Assembly (NCBI GenBank): GCA_963847345.1
Contig: CAWJZU010000019.1
Span: 1-64,000, forward strand
Reading direction: 5' to 3'
Length of the DNA: 64,000 nt
From: DATARH01 sp963847345
GTDB taxonomy: Bacteria > Pseudomonadota > Alphaproteobacteria > ATCC43930 > CGMCC-115725
Part shown: piece by piece, positions 25,808 through 35,519 of the stretch
How the letters are laid out: every line of letters starts with the position of its first letter
Numbering within the stretch: the first letter of the stretch is position 1
The notes under the pieces: model-generated
Told to the model about the DNA's origin: nothing
Databases searched by the model: none
Seen by the model: only the letters and a program-made list of their open reading frames with translations
Translations under genes and position numbers: made by a program

Positions 25808-26608
25808 CTAATTCCGGAACTCTGGGGTGAGGGTTCTGACAGCGACGCGCTCAGGCGTCGCCAGCGCTTCGGGCAGTTCGGCCGATTGCGGCAGGCCCTG
25901 CGCCAGCTCGCGCAGCCGCTCGATGTTTTGGATGATGACCACCTGCCGATCGACCAGCACGATTTTTTCCTCGCGCAGCCGCCGCAGCGTCCGGTTGACA
26001 TGCACAAGCGTCAGTCCGAGATGGTCGGCAAGCTGCTCCTGGGTCAGCGGCAGATTGAAACTGGCGCGGTTGATCAGCCCCCGATACCGGAGCCGGTCGA
26101 AGATGTCGAGCAGCAGTACGCAGATGCGGGCATGCGCGTCGAGCCGCCCGATGCTGGCAGCCAGCCGGTCGGAACGCCAGCGCGCCTCGGCAATCTGCGC
26201 GAGCACGAACATCGAGACGCACGGGTCGTTGAGCATTTCCCGCAGCGCCGCCCCGCTGAGCATGTGATAGCCGACCCGGTTGGCGGCATGCACACTCTCC
26301 ATCGAGTGGGCGAGCACGGCATCGTCCAGCCCGGCATAGTCGCCGCTCAGCAGAATGCGCAAGATCGCGCGGCGGCCGTCGGGCAGCCCGCACGAACGGT
26401 AGGCAAACCCGCTGCGGATCAGGATTGCCGCCGGTTCCGATAACCCTGCGCGCAGCAACGGCGTCTCGCGCCCAACGAACCGCTGCGTCGTCTGCATGAA
26501 CGCCGCGCGCAAGCGGCGGCCGCCGAGCAGCAAATCCTCTGTCGCCGTGGGGGCGAAGCGAGGGCGTTCCGGGCCGGCTGATAGCGGTTCAGCTTGACCT
26601 TCTCTCAT
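25808..26608 (-). CDS. Crp/Fnr-family transcription regulator
   Basis: The 266-residue protein has a cNMP-binding-like sensor domain ('LLRAGLSEPAAILIRSGFAY', 'RILLSGDYAGLDD', about residues 45-145). A dimer helix follows, then a winged helix with the recognition region 'LTQEQLADHLGLTLVHVNRTLRRL'. It has no Fnr-type N-terminal Cys cluster, so it is probably not an oxygen-sensing FeS protein. It lies 139 nt upstream of, and in the same direction as, the molybdenum hydroxylase operon, so it may regulate that operon. The effector is unknown. The frame is intact. Confidence 0.8.
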   Translation of the reverse strand: MREGQAEPLSAGPERPRFAPTATEDLLLGGRRLRAAFMQTTQRFVGRETPLLRAGLSEPAAILIRSGFAYRSCGLPDGRRAILRILLSGDYAGLDDAVLAHSMESVHAANRVGYHMLSGAALREMLNDPCVSMFVLAQIAEARWRSDRLAASIGRLDAHARICVLLLDIFDRLRYRGLINRASFNLPLTQEQLADHLGLTLVHVNRTLRRLREEKIVLVDRQVVIIQNIERLRELAQGLPQSAELPEALATPERVAVRTLTPEFRN

Positions 26609-26823
26609 TGCGACAAGTCCCTGTTCTTCAACGAACAGCTAACGCACGGAGCCGCAGATCGGCACCATAGCTTACGCTAATTCATTAGCCGAAATGTAAA
26701 CTGTTCCGTCGCAAGCGCAACCCCGTAAATCCTGGCCGACTTGACCTTCAGACGAATTGTACGTTGGGCAGCGAATACTTCGTCGCGCGCAGCCCTAGGT
26801 CGAGGGCGCGCAAACCAGCGGGC

Positions 26824-27288
26824 TCAGAGCGCCTGGACCGCCTTCAACACTTGCCCGACGTGGCCCGAAACCTTGACCTTGCGCCAGGCGCCGCGCACAA
26901 AGCCGTCGTTGTCAATCAAGAAGGTGCTGCGGTCGACGCCCATGTACTTGCGGCCGTACATGCTTTTCTCCACCCACACCCCGTAACGCTCGGTAACCTC
27001 ACCGGTTCCATCAGACGCGAGGATGAATGGCAACGCGTGCTTCTGCTTGAATTTGTCATGCGAGGCGACGGTATCGCGCGACACGCCGATGACCACGGCA
27101 CCGGTCTCTCCGAAATCCGGAAACGAGTTGCGGAAGCCGCAGGCCTCGGCGGTGCAGCCCGAGGTGTCATCCTTCGGATAGAAGTACAGCACGACCGGTT
27201 TGCCGCGCAGCTCCGATAGCGTCACCGAACCATTGCCGTCGGTCGGCAAGGTGAAGTCCGGAGCCTCGTCGCCGATTGTGATGCTCAT
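26824..27288 (-). CDS. bcp: Peroxiredoxin, Bcp type
   Basis: The 154-residue thiol peroxidase has the peroxidatic Cys in 'YPKDDTSGCTAEACGFRN', with the second Cys five residues later as in the BCP/PrxQ class, and the conserved Arg in 'MGVDRSTFLID'. It reduces hydrogen peroxide and organic peroxides in the cytoplasm. Its start overlaps the glnE stop by 4 nt (ATGA), so the two are translationally coupled. This glnE-bcp pairing is common in alphaproteobacteria. The frame is intact. Confidence 0.9.
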   Translation of the reverse strand: MSITIGDEAPDFTLPTDGNGSVTLSELRGKPVVLYFYPKDDTSGCTAEACGFRNSFPDFGETGAVVIGVSRDTVASHDKFKQKHALPFILASDGTGEVTERYGVWVEKSMYGRKYMGVDRSTFLIDNDGFVRGAWRKVKVSGHVGQVLKAVQAL

Positions 27289-30200
27289 TCTACCCGCCCC
27301 GTCGCTGGTTCTGCGCCTGCGCTTGCGCCACGTTCCGCTGCCGCCCGGGCCGGACCGTCGATCAATTGTTCGTACCAGGCGCGCACCCGCTCGCAGGCCG
27401 CCGTCATATCGCCTTCGAGCCGGGCGAAGTCAATCGCGCCGGCACAGCGCGCCAAGGTCGCGCCGGCCGGGCCGGCCAGCATCGTCGTGTCGGGCGCGCC
27501 GTCAAACAGCACCGCCAGCAGCGCGCGTAGATGCCGCAACAAGAGCAGCGCCTCGCGCAACTCGCGCTCGCCTTGCGGCGGCAGGACGCCGGCCTCGCCG
27601 AGCGCGGCGATCGCCGCGGCGGGATCGCGGCGCAGCAGGACGGGCCGTCCGGCCGCCTCGCGCAGCAGCAGGTATTGCACGGTGAATTCGAGATCGACGA
27701 GCCCGCCCGCCCGGTTGCGCAGGTCCCACGGCGCCGGCGCCGGGTTGTTCTCGGCAATTCGCCGCCGCATGTCTGCCACGTCGGCGAGCAGTCGGTCCGG
27801 GTCGCGCGGCCGCGTCAGCGCCGCCCGGACCGCGGCGGCGGCGCGTTCGCAAAGGGCCCGATCGCCGGCGATCGGGCGCGCCCGCGTCAGCGCCATATGT
27901 TCCCATGTCCAGGCGGCTTCACGCTGGTACTGCGCAAACGCGGCAAGGCTCGACGCGATCGGCCCGGATTCGCCGGACGGACGCAGACGCATATCGACCT
28001 CGTACAGCCGCCCCTCGGCGGTCGGCGCGGTGATCGCCGAGATCAGCCTTTGGCTGAGACGAGCATAATAGGCTGAAACCGCAAGCGGACGAGGCCCGGA
28101 CGAGGCGGCGCTATCGTCCGGCGTGTCGTAGATCAGGATTAGGTCGAGATCGGAGGCCAGCGTCATTTCGCGGCTGCCGAGCCGGCCCATTGCGACGATC
28201 GCGAAGGCGCCGCCCGGCACCTCGCCGTGAGCTCGCGCGAAATCGGCCGCGACGGCCGGTAGCAGCGCGCAGAGCCCGGCATCGGCGATGTCGGCCAGCG
28301 CGGCCCCGGCCTCATTGCCGTCGATCGTGCGGCGCAACAGCTGCACCCCAACCTGAAACCGCCGCTCGTTGGTCCAGCGCCGCAGCAAATCGAGCATATC
28401 CTCGAAGCCGCGCGCGCCCGAGAGCAGCGCGTCGAGATCGTCGGCCAGCCCATCGCGTCCGGGCAGGCGGGCGGAAAACTCGGCCGTCAGCACAGCGTCG
28501 AGCAGCGCCGGGCGATGCGCCAGGCCGTCCGCGAGGCGGGGCGCCTCCGCCATGATGTCGGCAACGAATGAAAACAGGCCGGGGTTGGCGTGAAACAGCG
28601 AGAACAGCTGCACCCCGGCCGGGAGCTGCGACAGGAATCGGTCGAAGCGCAGTATCGCGATGTCGGGGTTGGCGGTGCTGCCGATCACGCGCAGCAATTC
28701 CGGCACGAACTCGGTCAGGATCTCGCGCGCCCGCTGGCTGCGCGTCGCGCGGATGCGGCCGTGGTGCCAGCCCCGCACCATCGCCGCGACCCGCGCCGGA
28801 TCGCGAAACCCGAGCCGGCCGAGCGTCGCCAGTGTCTCCGGGTCGTCCTCGGTACCGGTAAAGACGAGATTGCCGGGGCCGGCGAGGCTTGGCGCCTCCT
28901 CGAACAGCTCGGCATAATGCTTCTCGACCGCACCGAGCCGGGCGCGGAGGTCGGCGACAAAACCGTCGGGGTTCTTGTATCCGAGAAACCCCGCCAACCG
29001 CGCGATGCCGTCGCGGTCGGCGGGCAGGCGATGCGTCTGCGCATCCTCCGCCATTTGCAGCCGGTGCTCGACGCGGCGCAGGAAACGGTAGTGGTCGATC
29101 AGCGCGTCACAAGTGGCGGCGTCGATCCGCCCGGTCGCGGCCAGTGCGCGCAGCGCTGCGCAGGTCTGGCCGACCCGCAGCGCGCGCATGCGGCCGCCCC
29201 AGATCAGCTGTTGCGTTTGGGCAAAGAACTCGATCTCGCGGATGCCACCGCGGCCGGTCTTGATGTCGTGTCCCTCGACCGCGATGCGGCCGCCGCCCTT
29301 GTGCGCCTGGATCTGCCGCTTGATCGAATGAATGTCCTCGATCGCCGCGAAATCGAGGTTCTTGCGCCAGACGAACGGCTGCAATTCGGCGAGGAAATGC
29401 CGCGCCGCGATCCGGTCGCCGGCCACCGGACGCGCCTTTATCAGCGCCGCACGCTCCCAATTCTGTCCGACGGTTTCGTAATAGGTCAGCGCCGCCGGCA
29501 CCGAAATCGCCAGCGGCGTCGAGCGCGGGTCCGGACGCAGCCGCAAATCGGTGCGAAAAACGTACCCGTCGCCGGTGCGCTCGTCGAGGATGCGCACGAG
29601 GTCGCGCGCGACGCGGCCGAACAGCGACTGTGCGCGGTCCGGTGCCGGCGCCGCCGGGCTCGCGCGGTCATACAGAAGGATCAGGTCGACATCGCTCGAA
29701 TAGTTCAGCTCCTGGCCGCCGAGCTTGCCGAGAGCGAGCACGATCAGCCCGCTCCCCTGTTCCGGGTCGGCCGGATCGATCGGAGCGATGGCGCCGCTCG
29801 TGGCGAGCGCGCGCAGCAGATGGCGCAGCGCGGCGCCGATCGCGGCGTCGGCAAAGCGGCTCAGCGCCGTCATCTGGCGTTCGAGCGACCAGCTTCCGGC
29901 CAGCTCCGCGACGGCCGCGAGCAGCGCGACGCGGCGGCGCGCGACGCGCAGCGAGCGCATCAGCGAAGCCCGGTCCTCGCTGATGGCCTCGCCGCTGTCC
30001 TCGCGGCGCTCGACCCGGGCAAGTATTTCCTCGAACGGGTCGTCGGCCCCTTCATCGATCAGCCGGGTCAGGAAATCCCATTCGGCGACCGCGACCGCGC
30101 TAAGGAAGGAACTGTTGCCAAACAGCGCGGCCAGCAGCATGGCGCCTTCCGGCGTACCGCTCCAGGCGCGGGCACGACAAGCGCGATCCGCGTTGTCCGC

Positions 30201-30308
30201 CTCGACGAGCGCGGCGTTCCAGGCAGACAGGCCGAGTTCTAGCAGCCGGAGGTCGGCGGGTTCCGGCAGAACATCCCGGTTGGCAGAGAGATCGGATAAC
30301 AGCGCCAC
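27285..30308 (-). CDS. glnE: Bifunctional glutamine synthetase adenylyltransferase/deadenylase
   Basis: This 1007-residue protein has the two nucleotidyltransferase domains of GlnE. The N-terminal one has 'GKLGGQELNYSSDVDLILLY' (deadenylylation). The C-terminal one has 'GRLGSREMTLASDLDLILIY' (adenylylation). Each carries the G-S-x10-D-x-D metal site. 'ENNPAPAPWDLRNRAGGLVD' and the C-terminal helical domain are also typical. It sets glutamine synthetase activity by AMP transfer in response to PII. The start is GTG 30308. The frame is intact over 3 kb, which contrasts with the many frameshifted genes nearby. Confidence 0.95.
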   Translation of the reverse strand: MALLSDLSANRDVLPEPADLRLLELGLSAWNAALVEADNADRACRARAWSGTPEGAMLLAALFGNSSFLSAVAVAEWDFLTRLIDEGADDPFEEILARVERREDSGEAISEDRASLMRSLRVARRRVALLAAVAELAGSWSLERQMTALSRFADAAIGAALRHLLRALATSGAIAPIDPADPEQGSGLIVLALGKLGGQELNYSSDVDLILLYDRASPAAPAPDRAQSLFGRVARDLVRILDERTGDGYVFRTDLRLRPDPRSTPLAISVPAALTYYETVGQNWERAALIKARPVAGDRIAARHFLAELQPFVWRKNLDFAAIEDIHSIKRQIQAHKGGGRIAVEGHDIKTGRGGIREIEFFAQTQQLIWGGRMRALRVGQTCAALRALAATGRIDAATCDALIDHYRFLRRVEHRLQMAEDAQTHRLPADRDGIARLAGFLGYKNPDGFVADLRARLGAVEKHYAELFEEAPSLAGPGNLVFTGTEDDPETLATLGRLGFRDPARVAAMVRGWHHGRIRATRSQRAREILTEFVPELLRVIGSTANPDIAILRFDRFLSQLPAGVQLFSLFHANPGLFSFVADIMAEAPRLADGLAHRPALLDAVLTAEFSARLPGRDGLADDLDALLSGARGFEDMLDLLRRWTNERRFQVGVQLLRRTIDGNEAGAALADIADAGLCALLPAVAADFARAHGEVPGGAFAIVAMGRLGSREMTLASDLDLILIYDTPDDSAASSGPRPLAVSAYYARLSQRLISAITAPTAEGRLYEVDMRLRPSGESGPIASSLAAFAQYQREAAWTWEHMALTRARPIAGDRALCERAAAAVRAALTRPRDPDRLLADVADMRRRIAENNPAPAPWDLRNRAGGLVDLEFTVQYLLLREAAGRPVLLRRDPAAAIAALGEAGVLPPQGERELREALLLLRHLRALLAVLFDGAPDTTMLAGPAGATLARCAGAIDFARLEGDMTAACERVRAWYEQLIDGPARAAAERGASAGAEPATGRVE

Positions 30309-30503
30309 CGCGCAACTCCCACCATGAAAGCGCGCCGCTTCCGCCGCTGGTCCCTATGCGCGGCTACGGCTGCGGGCTGGCGAGAGCGACACGCCGCCAG
30401 CCGGCTGCGTCGAGCGGCCGATTCAGAACGGATTACGCTCGTTCCGGGCCCGATACCCCGACAAAGCTGGGAATATCGCGGCGTCCGACCTCCAGCGACC
30501 GGC

Positions 30504-33152
30504 CTACAGCGCCCGTGCGATCTCTTCGGTTTCGAAGCACTCGATAACGTCGCCGACCTGGATGTTCTCGTAATTCTCGAACGCCATGCCGCATTCGTAG
30601 CCTTCGCGGACCTCGCGGACCTCGTCCTTGAAGCGCTTCAGCGTCTTCAGCGAGCCCTCGTGGATCACGACATTGTCGCGCAACAGGCGGACCTTGGCGC
30701 CGCGCCGCACGATGCCCTCGGTCACCATGCAGCCGGCCACCTTGCCGACCCGGGTGATGTTGAAGACCTCGCGGATCGAGGCGTTGCCGAGGAACCGCTC
30801 GCGCAGGGTCGGCGACAGCATGCCGGAGAGCGCGCTGCGCACGTCGTCGATCAGGTCGTAGATGATCGCGTAATAGCGGATCTCGACCGCGTCGCGCTGG
30901 GCCAGTTCGCGGGCCTGCGCATTGGCGCGCACGTTGAAGCCGATGATCAGCGCGCCGGTCGCCTTGGCGAGGATCACATCGCTTTCGGTGATGCCGCCAA
31001 CTCCCGAATGCAGCACGCGGACCGCGACCTCGTCGGTCGAGATCCGCTCGAGCGAGGCGACGATCGCCTCGACCGAGCCCTGCACGTCGCCCTTGATGAC
31101 GACCGCCAGCTCTTTGGCGGCGCCGGCCGTGATCTTCGAGAACATCTGCTCGAGCGTGCCGCGCCCGCCTGCCGCTACAGCCGCGTCGCGTTTGCGGCGC
31201 TGGCGGAAATCGGCGATCTCGCGCGCCCTTCCCTCGTTCTCGACGACGACGAAATCGTCGCCGGCGAGCGGCAGGCCATTGAACCCGAGCACCTCGATCG
31301 GCGTCGATGGGCCAGCCTCGTCCTGGTACTGGCCGCGTTCGTCGATCAGCGCGCGCACCCGTCCCCATTCGCCCCCGGCGACGAAAATGTCGCCGACGCG
31401 CAGCGTGCCGCGCTGGACCAGAACGGTCGCGACCGGACCGCGGCCGCGGTCGAGCTTGGCTTCGAGCACGACGGCCTCGGCCGGGCGGTTCGGGTTGGAT
31501 TGCAGGTCGAGCAGCTCGGCCTGTAACAGGATCGCTTCCTGCAGCTTGTCGAGGTTGGTCTTCTTTAGCGCCGACACCTCGACGTCGAGCACCTCGCCGC
31601 CGAGTTCCTCGACGACAAGCTCGTGCTGCAGCAACTCCTGGCGGACCCGGTCGGGCCTCGCATCGGGCCGGTCGATCTTGTTGATCGCGACGATGATCGG
31701 AACCTCGGCGGCCTTCGCGTGGCGGATCGCTTCGACGGTCTGCTCCATGATCCCGTCATCGGCGGCGACGACCAGCACGACAATGTCGGTCACATTGGCG
31801 CCGCGGGCGCGCATTGCGGTGAACGCCTGATGGCCCGGCGTGTCGATAAACGTGATCTGCTTGCCGTCCGCCAGGTTCACGCGGTAGGCGCCGATGTGCT
31901 GCGTGATGCCGCCGGCTTCGCCGCCGGCCACGTCGGTCTGGCGCATCGCGTCGAGCAGCGACGTCTTGCCGTGGTCGACATGTCCCATGATCGTGACGAC
32001 CGGGGCGCGCCACTCGAGCATGTCGGGTTCGTCGGGTTCGCCGCGCAAGCCGATCTCGACGTCGGATTCGGCGACGCGCCGCATCCGGTGGCCGAACTCG
32101 CTGACGATCAGCTCGGCCGTGTCGGCGTCGATGACCTGGTTGATCGTCGCCATCACACCCATGCGCATCAGCGACTTGATCACGTCGGCGCCGCGCTCGG
32201 CCATGCGGTTGGCCAATTCCTGGATCGTGATTGTCTCGGGAATGACGACATCGCGCACGATCTTCGTCTGCTCGCGGAGCAGCATGCGCTGGCGCTCGCG
32301 CTCGCGGGCGCGCCGCACCGAGGCAAGGCTGCGGGTACGCTCACCGGAGTCTTCGTCGAGGGCGCGGGTAACGGTGAGCTTGCCGCGGCGGCGCTGATCG
32401 CCGGCGCGCCGCACCGGGGCGGCCGGGCGCCTCAGATCCGGACGGCGGCCGGGCCGCGCCACGGCCGGCGCCTCCTCTTCTTCCGCTTCGGCGGGCGTCG
32501 CGATCTTTCCGGCGGCGGTGAGCGCAGCCACTTTCGCTGCCGCCGCTTTGCCGGCGCGCTCGGCGACCTCGCGGCGGGCTTCCTCCTCCTTGCGGCGCGC
32601 CTCTTCATCGGCGGCGCGTTGCTTCGCCTCCGCCTCGGCGTGCCGGCGGGTTTCTTCCTCTTCCGCCCTTCTTCTGCCTTCTTCCTCCGCTTGGAGCCGG
32701 GCCTCCCGGGCGGCGCGTTCTTCTTCCTGACGGCGGCGATCGGCTTCGGCGAGCGCGGCGCGGCGGCGCGCGTCCTCGTCGGCCTTGCGGGCATCCTGCA
32801 GAACGCGCACACGCGTCGCGTGCTCCTCGGCGGTCAGGGTGCGCCCGGCGCCGGCCGGGCGGGCGGCAGACCGCCCACCAGGGGCCGACGGCGCGGCCGG
32901 TTGGGTGCGCCCGGCCGGCTGGGCGCGGGCGGCGGGTGAAGCCGGCGGCTCGCCGCGGCCGGGCTCCGCACCGGGCGCCACGACGCGCTTCTTGCGAACC
33001 TCGACGGTCACCGCCTTCGAGCGGCCATGCGAGAAGCTTTGGCGCACCTGCCCGGGCTCGGGCGGGCGGCGCAGCCCGAGGGTGCCGCCGGAACGCAGCG
33101 TCAAACGCTTCTGCTCGTGCTCGTTGGCGTCGGTTTCGTTCGCTTCAGTCAT
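30504..33152 (-). CDS. infB: Translation initiation factor IF-2
   Basis: The 882-residue IF-2 has a long Arg/Glu/Ala-rich N-terminus (about residues 90-240, with a coiled-coil run of Arg/Glu). The IF2 N-terminal domain follows ('ETITIQELANRMAERGADVI'), then the G domain with G1 'GHVDHGKTS', G2 'GGITQHIGAY', G3 'DTPGH', G4 'NKID', and the C-terminal 'GFNVRANAQARELA' beta-barrel. It brings fMet-tRNA to the 30S subunit and uses GTP for subunit joining. Its start overlaps the ylxR end by 8 nt. It is the last gene of the rimP-nusA-ylxR-infB run; a 195-nt gap precedes glnE. Confidence 0.97.
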   Translation of the reverse strand: MTEANETDANEHEQKRLTLRSGGTLGLRRPPEPGQVRQSFSHGRSKAVTVEVRKKRVVAPGAEPGRGEPPASPAARAQPAGRTQPAAPSAPGGRSAARPAGAGRTLTAEEHATRVRVLQDARKADEDARRRAALAEADRRRQEEERAAREARLQAEEEGRRRAEEEETRRHAEAEAKQRAADEEARRKEEEARREVAERAGKAAAAKVAALTAAGKIATPAEAEEEEAPAVARPGRRPDLRRPAAPVRRAGDQRRRGKLTVTRALDEDSGERTRSLASVRRARERERQRMLLREQTKIVRDVVIPETITIQELANRMAERGADVIKSLMRMGVMATINQVIDADTAELIVSEFGHRMRRVAESDVEIGLRGEPDEPDMLEWRAPVVTIMGHVDHGKTSLLDAMRQTDVAGGEAGGITQHIGAYRVNLADGKQITFIDTPGHQAFTAMRARGANVTDIVVLVVAADDGIMEQTVEAIRHAKAAEVPIIVAINKIDRPDARPDRVRQELLQHELVVEELGGEVLDVEVSALKKTNLDKLQEAILLQAELLDLQSNPNRPAEAVVLEAKLDRGRGPVATVLVQRGTLRVGDIFVAGGEWGRVRALIDERGQYQDEAGPSTPIEVLGFNGLPLAGDDFVVVENEGRAREIADFRQRRKRDAAVAAGGRGTLEQMFSKITAGAAKELAVVIKGDVQGSVEAIVASLERISTDEVAVRVLHSGVGGITESDVILAKATGALIIGFNVRANAQARELAQRDAVEIRYYAIIYDLIDDVRSALSGMLSPTLRERFLGNASIREVFNITRVGKVAGCMVTEGIVRRGAKVRLLRDNVVIHEGSLKTLKRFKDEVREVREGYECGMAFENYENIQVGDVIECFETEEIARAL

Positions 33153-33870
33153 GCGCTTCGGTGCCGTCCTTCTCTCGCGCCGGAACCTCCGGCCTTAAAT
33201 CATCCTCGCTCGCCGCCGGTCCACCCCGAGCGGCGACACCGGGTGCGGCGATCCGCAGTCCGGCGAGCTTGTCGAGATCGGCCAGCAGGCGCCGGCCGAG
33301 TTTTCCGCTGCCTACCGCCGCATGCACGATCCGGTCGCGGCCGAAAGCCGCGCCGAGCTCGGACGCGGTCAGGGTCTCGACGCACGGCAGGTCTCGCCCC
33401 AGCCCGGCCAGCTTTCGCCGGCCGCCGGTCGCACCGTCGTGAGCGGACAGCAGCACGGCGGCTCGCCCCAGTCGGACCGCGTCACAAACCCGATCGAACC
33501 CGGCAACCGCCAAGCCGGCCCGCCTGGCAAGGCCGAGCGAGTTGACACAGCGCCGGGCCAGCAAATTTTCCAGCCGGTCCGCGAGGTCGAGCGGCACCGA
33601 CACCTGCCGCCGCGCGGCGCGGGCGAAGACCCGCTTTGCCGCGGCGCGCTCGACTATATCGCGGCGCGGCAACAACCACAAACCGCGCCCGGGCAGCCGC
33701 TCGTCGATGTCGGGCACGACCGCCCCGTCGGGCCCGATGACAAAGCGCACGAGCCGCGCGCGATCGTGCACCTCACCGGTCGCGATGCAGCGGCGCTGCG
33801 GCGAGGCGGCTATCTCCGCCGCTGCGTCCACTGCCCGGGCCATCGCCGCGTCGGCGGCTGCTTGTCCCAC
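33145..33870 (-). CDS. YlxR/DUF448 RNA-binding protein with L7Ae-like domain
   Basis: The 241-residue protein begins with the YlxR domain ('QRRCIATGEVHDRARLVRFV', 'PGRGLWLLPRRDIVERA', about residues 25-95). It then has an L7Ae-like domain ('CVNSLGLARRAGLAVAGFD', 'AVLLSAHDGATGG'). This two-domain form is standard in alphaproteobacteria between nusA and infB. It probably binds RNA; YlxR has been linked to RNase P and transcription control in other bacteria. The start may be GTG 33870 or ATG 33843. It is coupled to infB by an 8-nt overlap. Confidence 0.85.
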   Translation of the reverse strand: MGQAAADAAMARAVDAAAEIAASPQRRCIATGEVHDRARLVRFVIGPDGAVVPDIDERLPGRGLWLLPRRDIVERAAAKRVFARAARRQVSVPLDLADRLENLLARRCVNSLGLARRAGLAVAGFDRVCDAVRLGRAAVLLSAHDGATGGRRKLAGLGRDLPCVETLTASELGAAFGRDRIVHAAVGSGKLGRRLLADLDKLAGLRIAAPGVAARGGPAASEDDLRPEVPAREKDGTEAHD

Positions 33871-33887
33871 GTGAAGCGCCGTGGTCT

Positions 33888-35453
33888 CTACTCCTTGACC
33901 GCCCCGGCGCCCTCTGGCTCGGCGCCGGCCTCATCGAACCAATGGGCGCGTTCGCGGGCCTCCATGATCAGCGCGTTGGCCTCGTCGGGTTCGAGGGCGG
34001 CGCCGCCCTTGTCGGAACCGCCGAGCATCTCAACCAGCTCGTCGCCGGCGAGCCCGGCGAAGTCGTCGAGCGTCTTGATGCCGCTCTCGGCCAGGGTCAC
34101 CAGCATGCCGGGCGTCAAGCCTTCGAGCGACACCAAATCGTCCTCGACGCCAAGCTGTTGATAGCGCTCCTCGTACTCCCGGTCGCGCCGTTCGAGGGCG
34201 TAGCGGGCACGCTCCTGAAGCTCGGCGGCGATCTCCTCATCGAACCCCTCGATTCCGGCGAGGTCCTCGAGCCCGACATAGGCAACCTCCTCGAGCGAAC
34301 CGAAACCTTCGGTGACCAGCAGATGGGCGATGACGTCGTCGATGTCGAGCGCGTCGATGAACATCTGGCTGCGGCTGCGGAATTCCTCGGTACGCCGCTC
34401 CGATTCCTCGGCCTCGGTCAGGATGTCGATATCCCATCCCGTCAGCTGCGAGGCCAGCCGCACATTCTGCCCGCGCCGCCCGATCGCAAGGCTCAGCTGG
34501 TCATCGGGGACGACCACCTCGATGCGGCGCTGCTCCTCGTCCATCACGACCTTGCTGACCTCGGCCGGGGCCAGCGCGTTAACGACGAAAGTCGCCGGGT
34601 CGGACGACCACGGAATGATGTCGATCTTCTCGCCCTGCAATTCGCCGACAACGGCTTGAACACGGCTGCCGCGCATGCCGACGCACGCGCCGACCGGGTC
34701 GATGCCGCTGTCGCGCGACAGAACCGCGATCTTGGCGCGGCTGCCGGGGTCGCGCGCGACCGATTTTATCTCGATGATGCCGTCATATATCTCCGGCACT
34801 TCCTGGGCGAACAGCTTGGCCATGAACTCGGGGCGCGTGCGCGACAGAAAGATTTGCGGTCCACGGGTTTCCGGACGCACGTCGAAGACATAGGAGCGCA
34901 CCCGCTCGCCCTGGCGAAAGCTCTCGCGAGGCAGCAGTTCGTCGCGCCGCAGCATCGCCTCGGCGCGGCCGAGATCGACCACGACATTGCCGAACTCGAC
35001 CCGCTTGACGAGGCCGTTGACGATCTCGCCGACGCGGTCCTTGAACTCGGCGTATTGCCGCTGCCGCTCGGCGTCGCGCACCTTTTGCACGATGACCTGC
35101 TTCGCGGTCTGCGCCGCGATGCGGCCGAAATCGATGGGCGGCAGCGGATCGGTAATGAAATCGCCGATTTCGGCCTCGGCGTTGAGGCGTTTCGCGGCCG
35201 CGAGCGGCATCTGCGTCGCCTCGTTTTCGACCTCCTCGACGACCTCGCGGAAGCGCAGCAGCCGGATTTCGCCGCTGCGCCGGTCGATCTCGGCGCGAAT
35301 GTCGTACTCCTGGCCGTATTTCGAGCGCCCGGCCTTCTGGATGGCCTGCTCCATCGCCTCGAGAACTTCGTCCTTGTCGATGCCCTTGTCGCGGGCGACC
35401 GTGTCGGCGACCTGCAGCAGTTCGGGGCGGGCGTAGGTGGCGGTGCTTTCCAT
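33888..35453 (-). CDS. nusA: Transcription termination/antitermination factor NusA
   Basis: The 521-residue protein has the NusA N-terminal domain ('LLQVADTVARDKGIDKDEV'), S1 domain, and the tandem KH region with 'DPVGACVGMRGSRVQAVV', 'EKIDIIPWSSDPATFVVNAL' and 'LAIGRRGQNVRLASQLTGWD'. The C-terminal helix-hairpin-helix acidic repeats are also present ('GFGSLEEVAYVGLEDLA', 'LVTLAESGIKTLDDFAGLA'). It binds RNA polymerase and nascent RNA to modulate pausing, termination and antitermination. It lies 66 nt after rimP. The frame is intact. Confidence 0.97.
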   Translation of the reverse strand: MESTATYARPELLQVADTVARDKGIDKDEVLEAMEQAIQKAGRSKYGQEYDIRAEIDRRSGEIRLLRFREVVEEVENEATQMPLAAAKRLNAEAEIGDFITDPLPPIDFGRIAAQTAKQVIVQKVRDAERQRQYAEFKDRVGEIVNGLVKRVEFGNVVVDLGRAEAMLRRDELLPRESFRQGERVRSYVFDVRPETRGPQIFLSRTRPEFMAKLFAQEVPEIYDGIIEIKSVARDPGSRAKIAVLSRDSGIDPVGACVGMRGSRVQAVVGELQGEKIDIIPWSSDPATFVVNALAPAEVSKVVMDEEQRRIEVVVPDDQLSLAIGRRGQNVRLASQLTGWDIDILTEAEESERRTEEFRSRSQMFIDALDIDDVIAHLLVTEGFGSLEEVAYVGLEDLAGIEGFDEEIAAELQERARYALERRDREYEERYQQLGVEDDLVSLEGLTPGMLVTLAESGIKTLDDFAGLAGDELVEMLGGSDKGGAALEPDEANALIMEARERAHWFDEAGAEPEGAGAVKE

Positions 35454-35519
35454 CGTGCTTCCAAGGTCAAGCGTGCGTCAGAGCGGCACGTCGATTGTCA
35501 ATCCACTAGCGTCCGGCCA

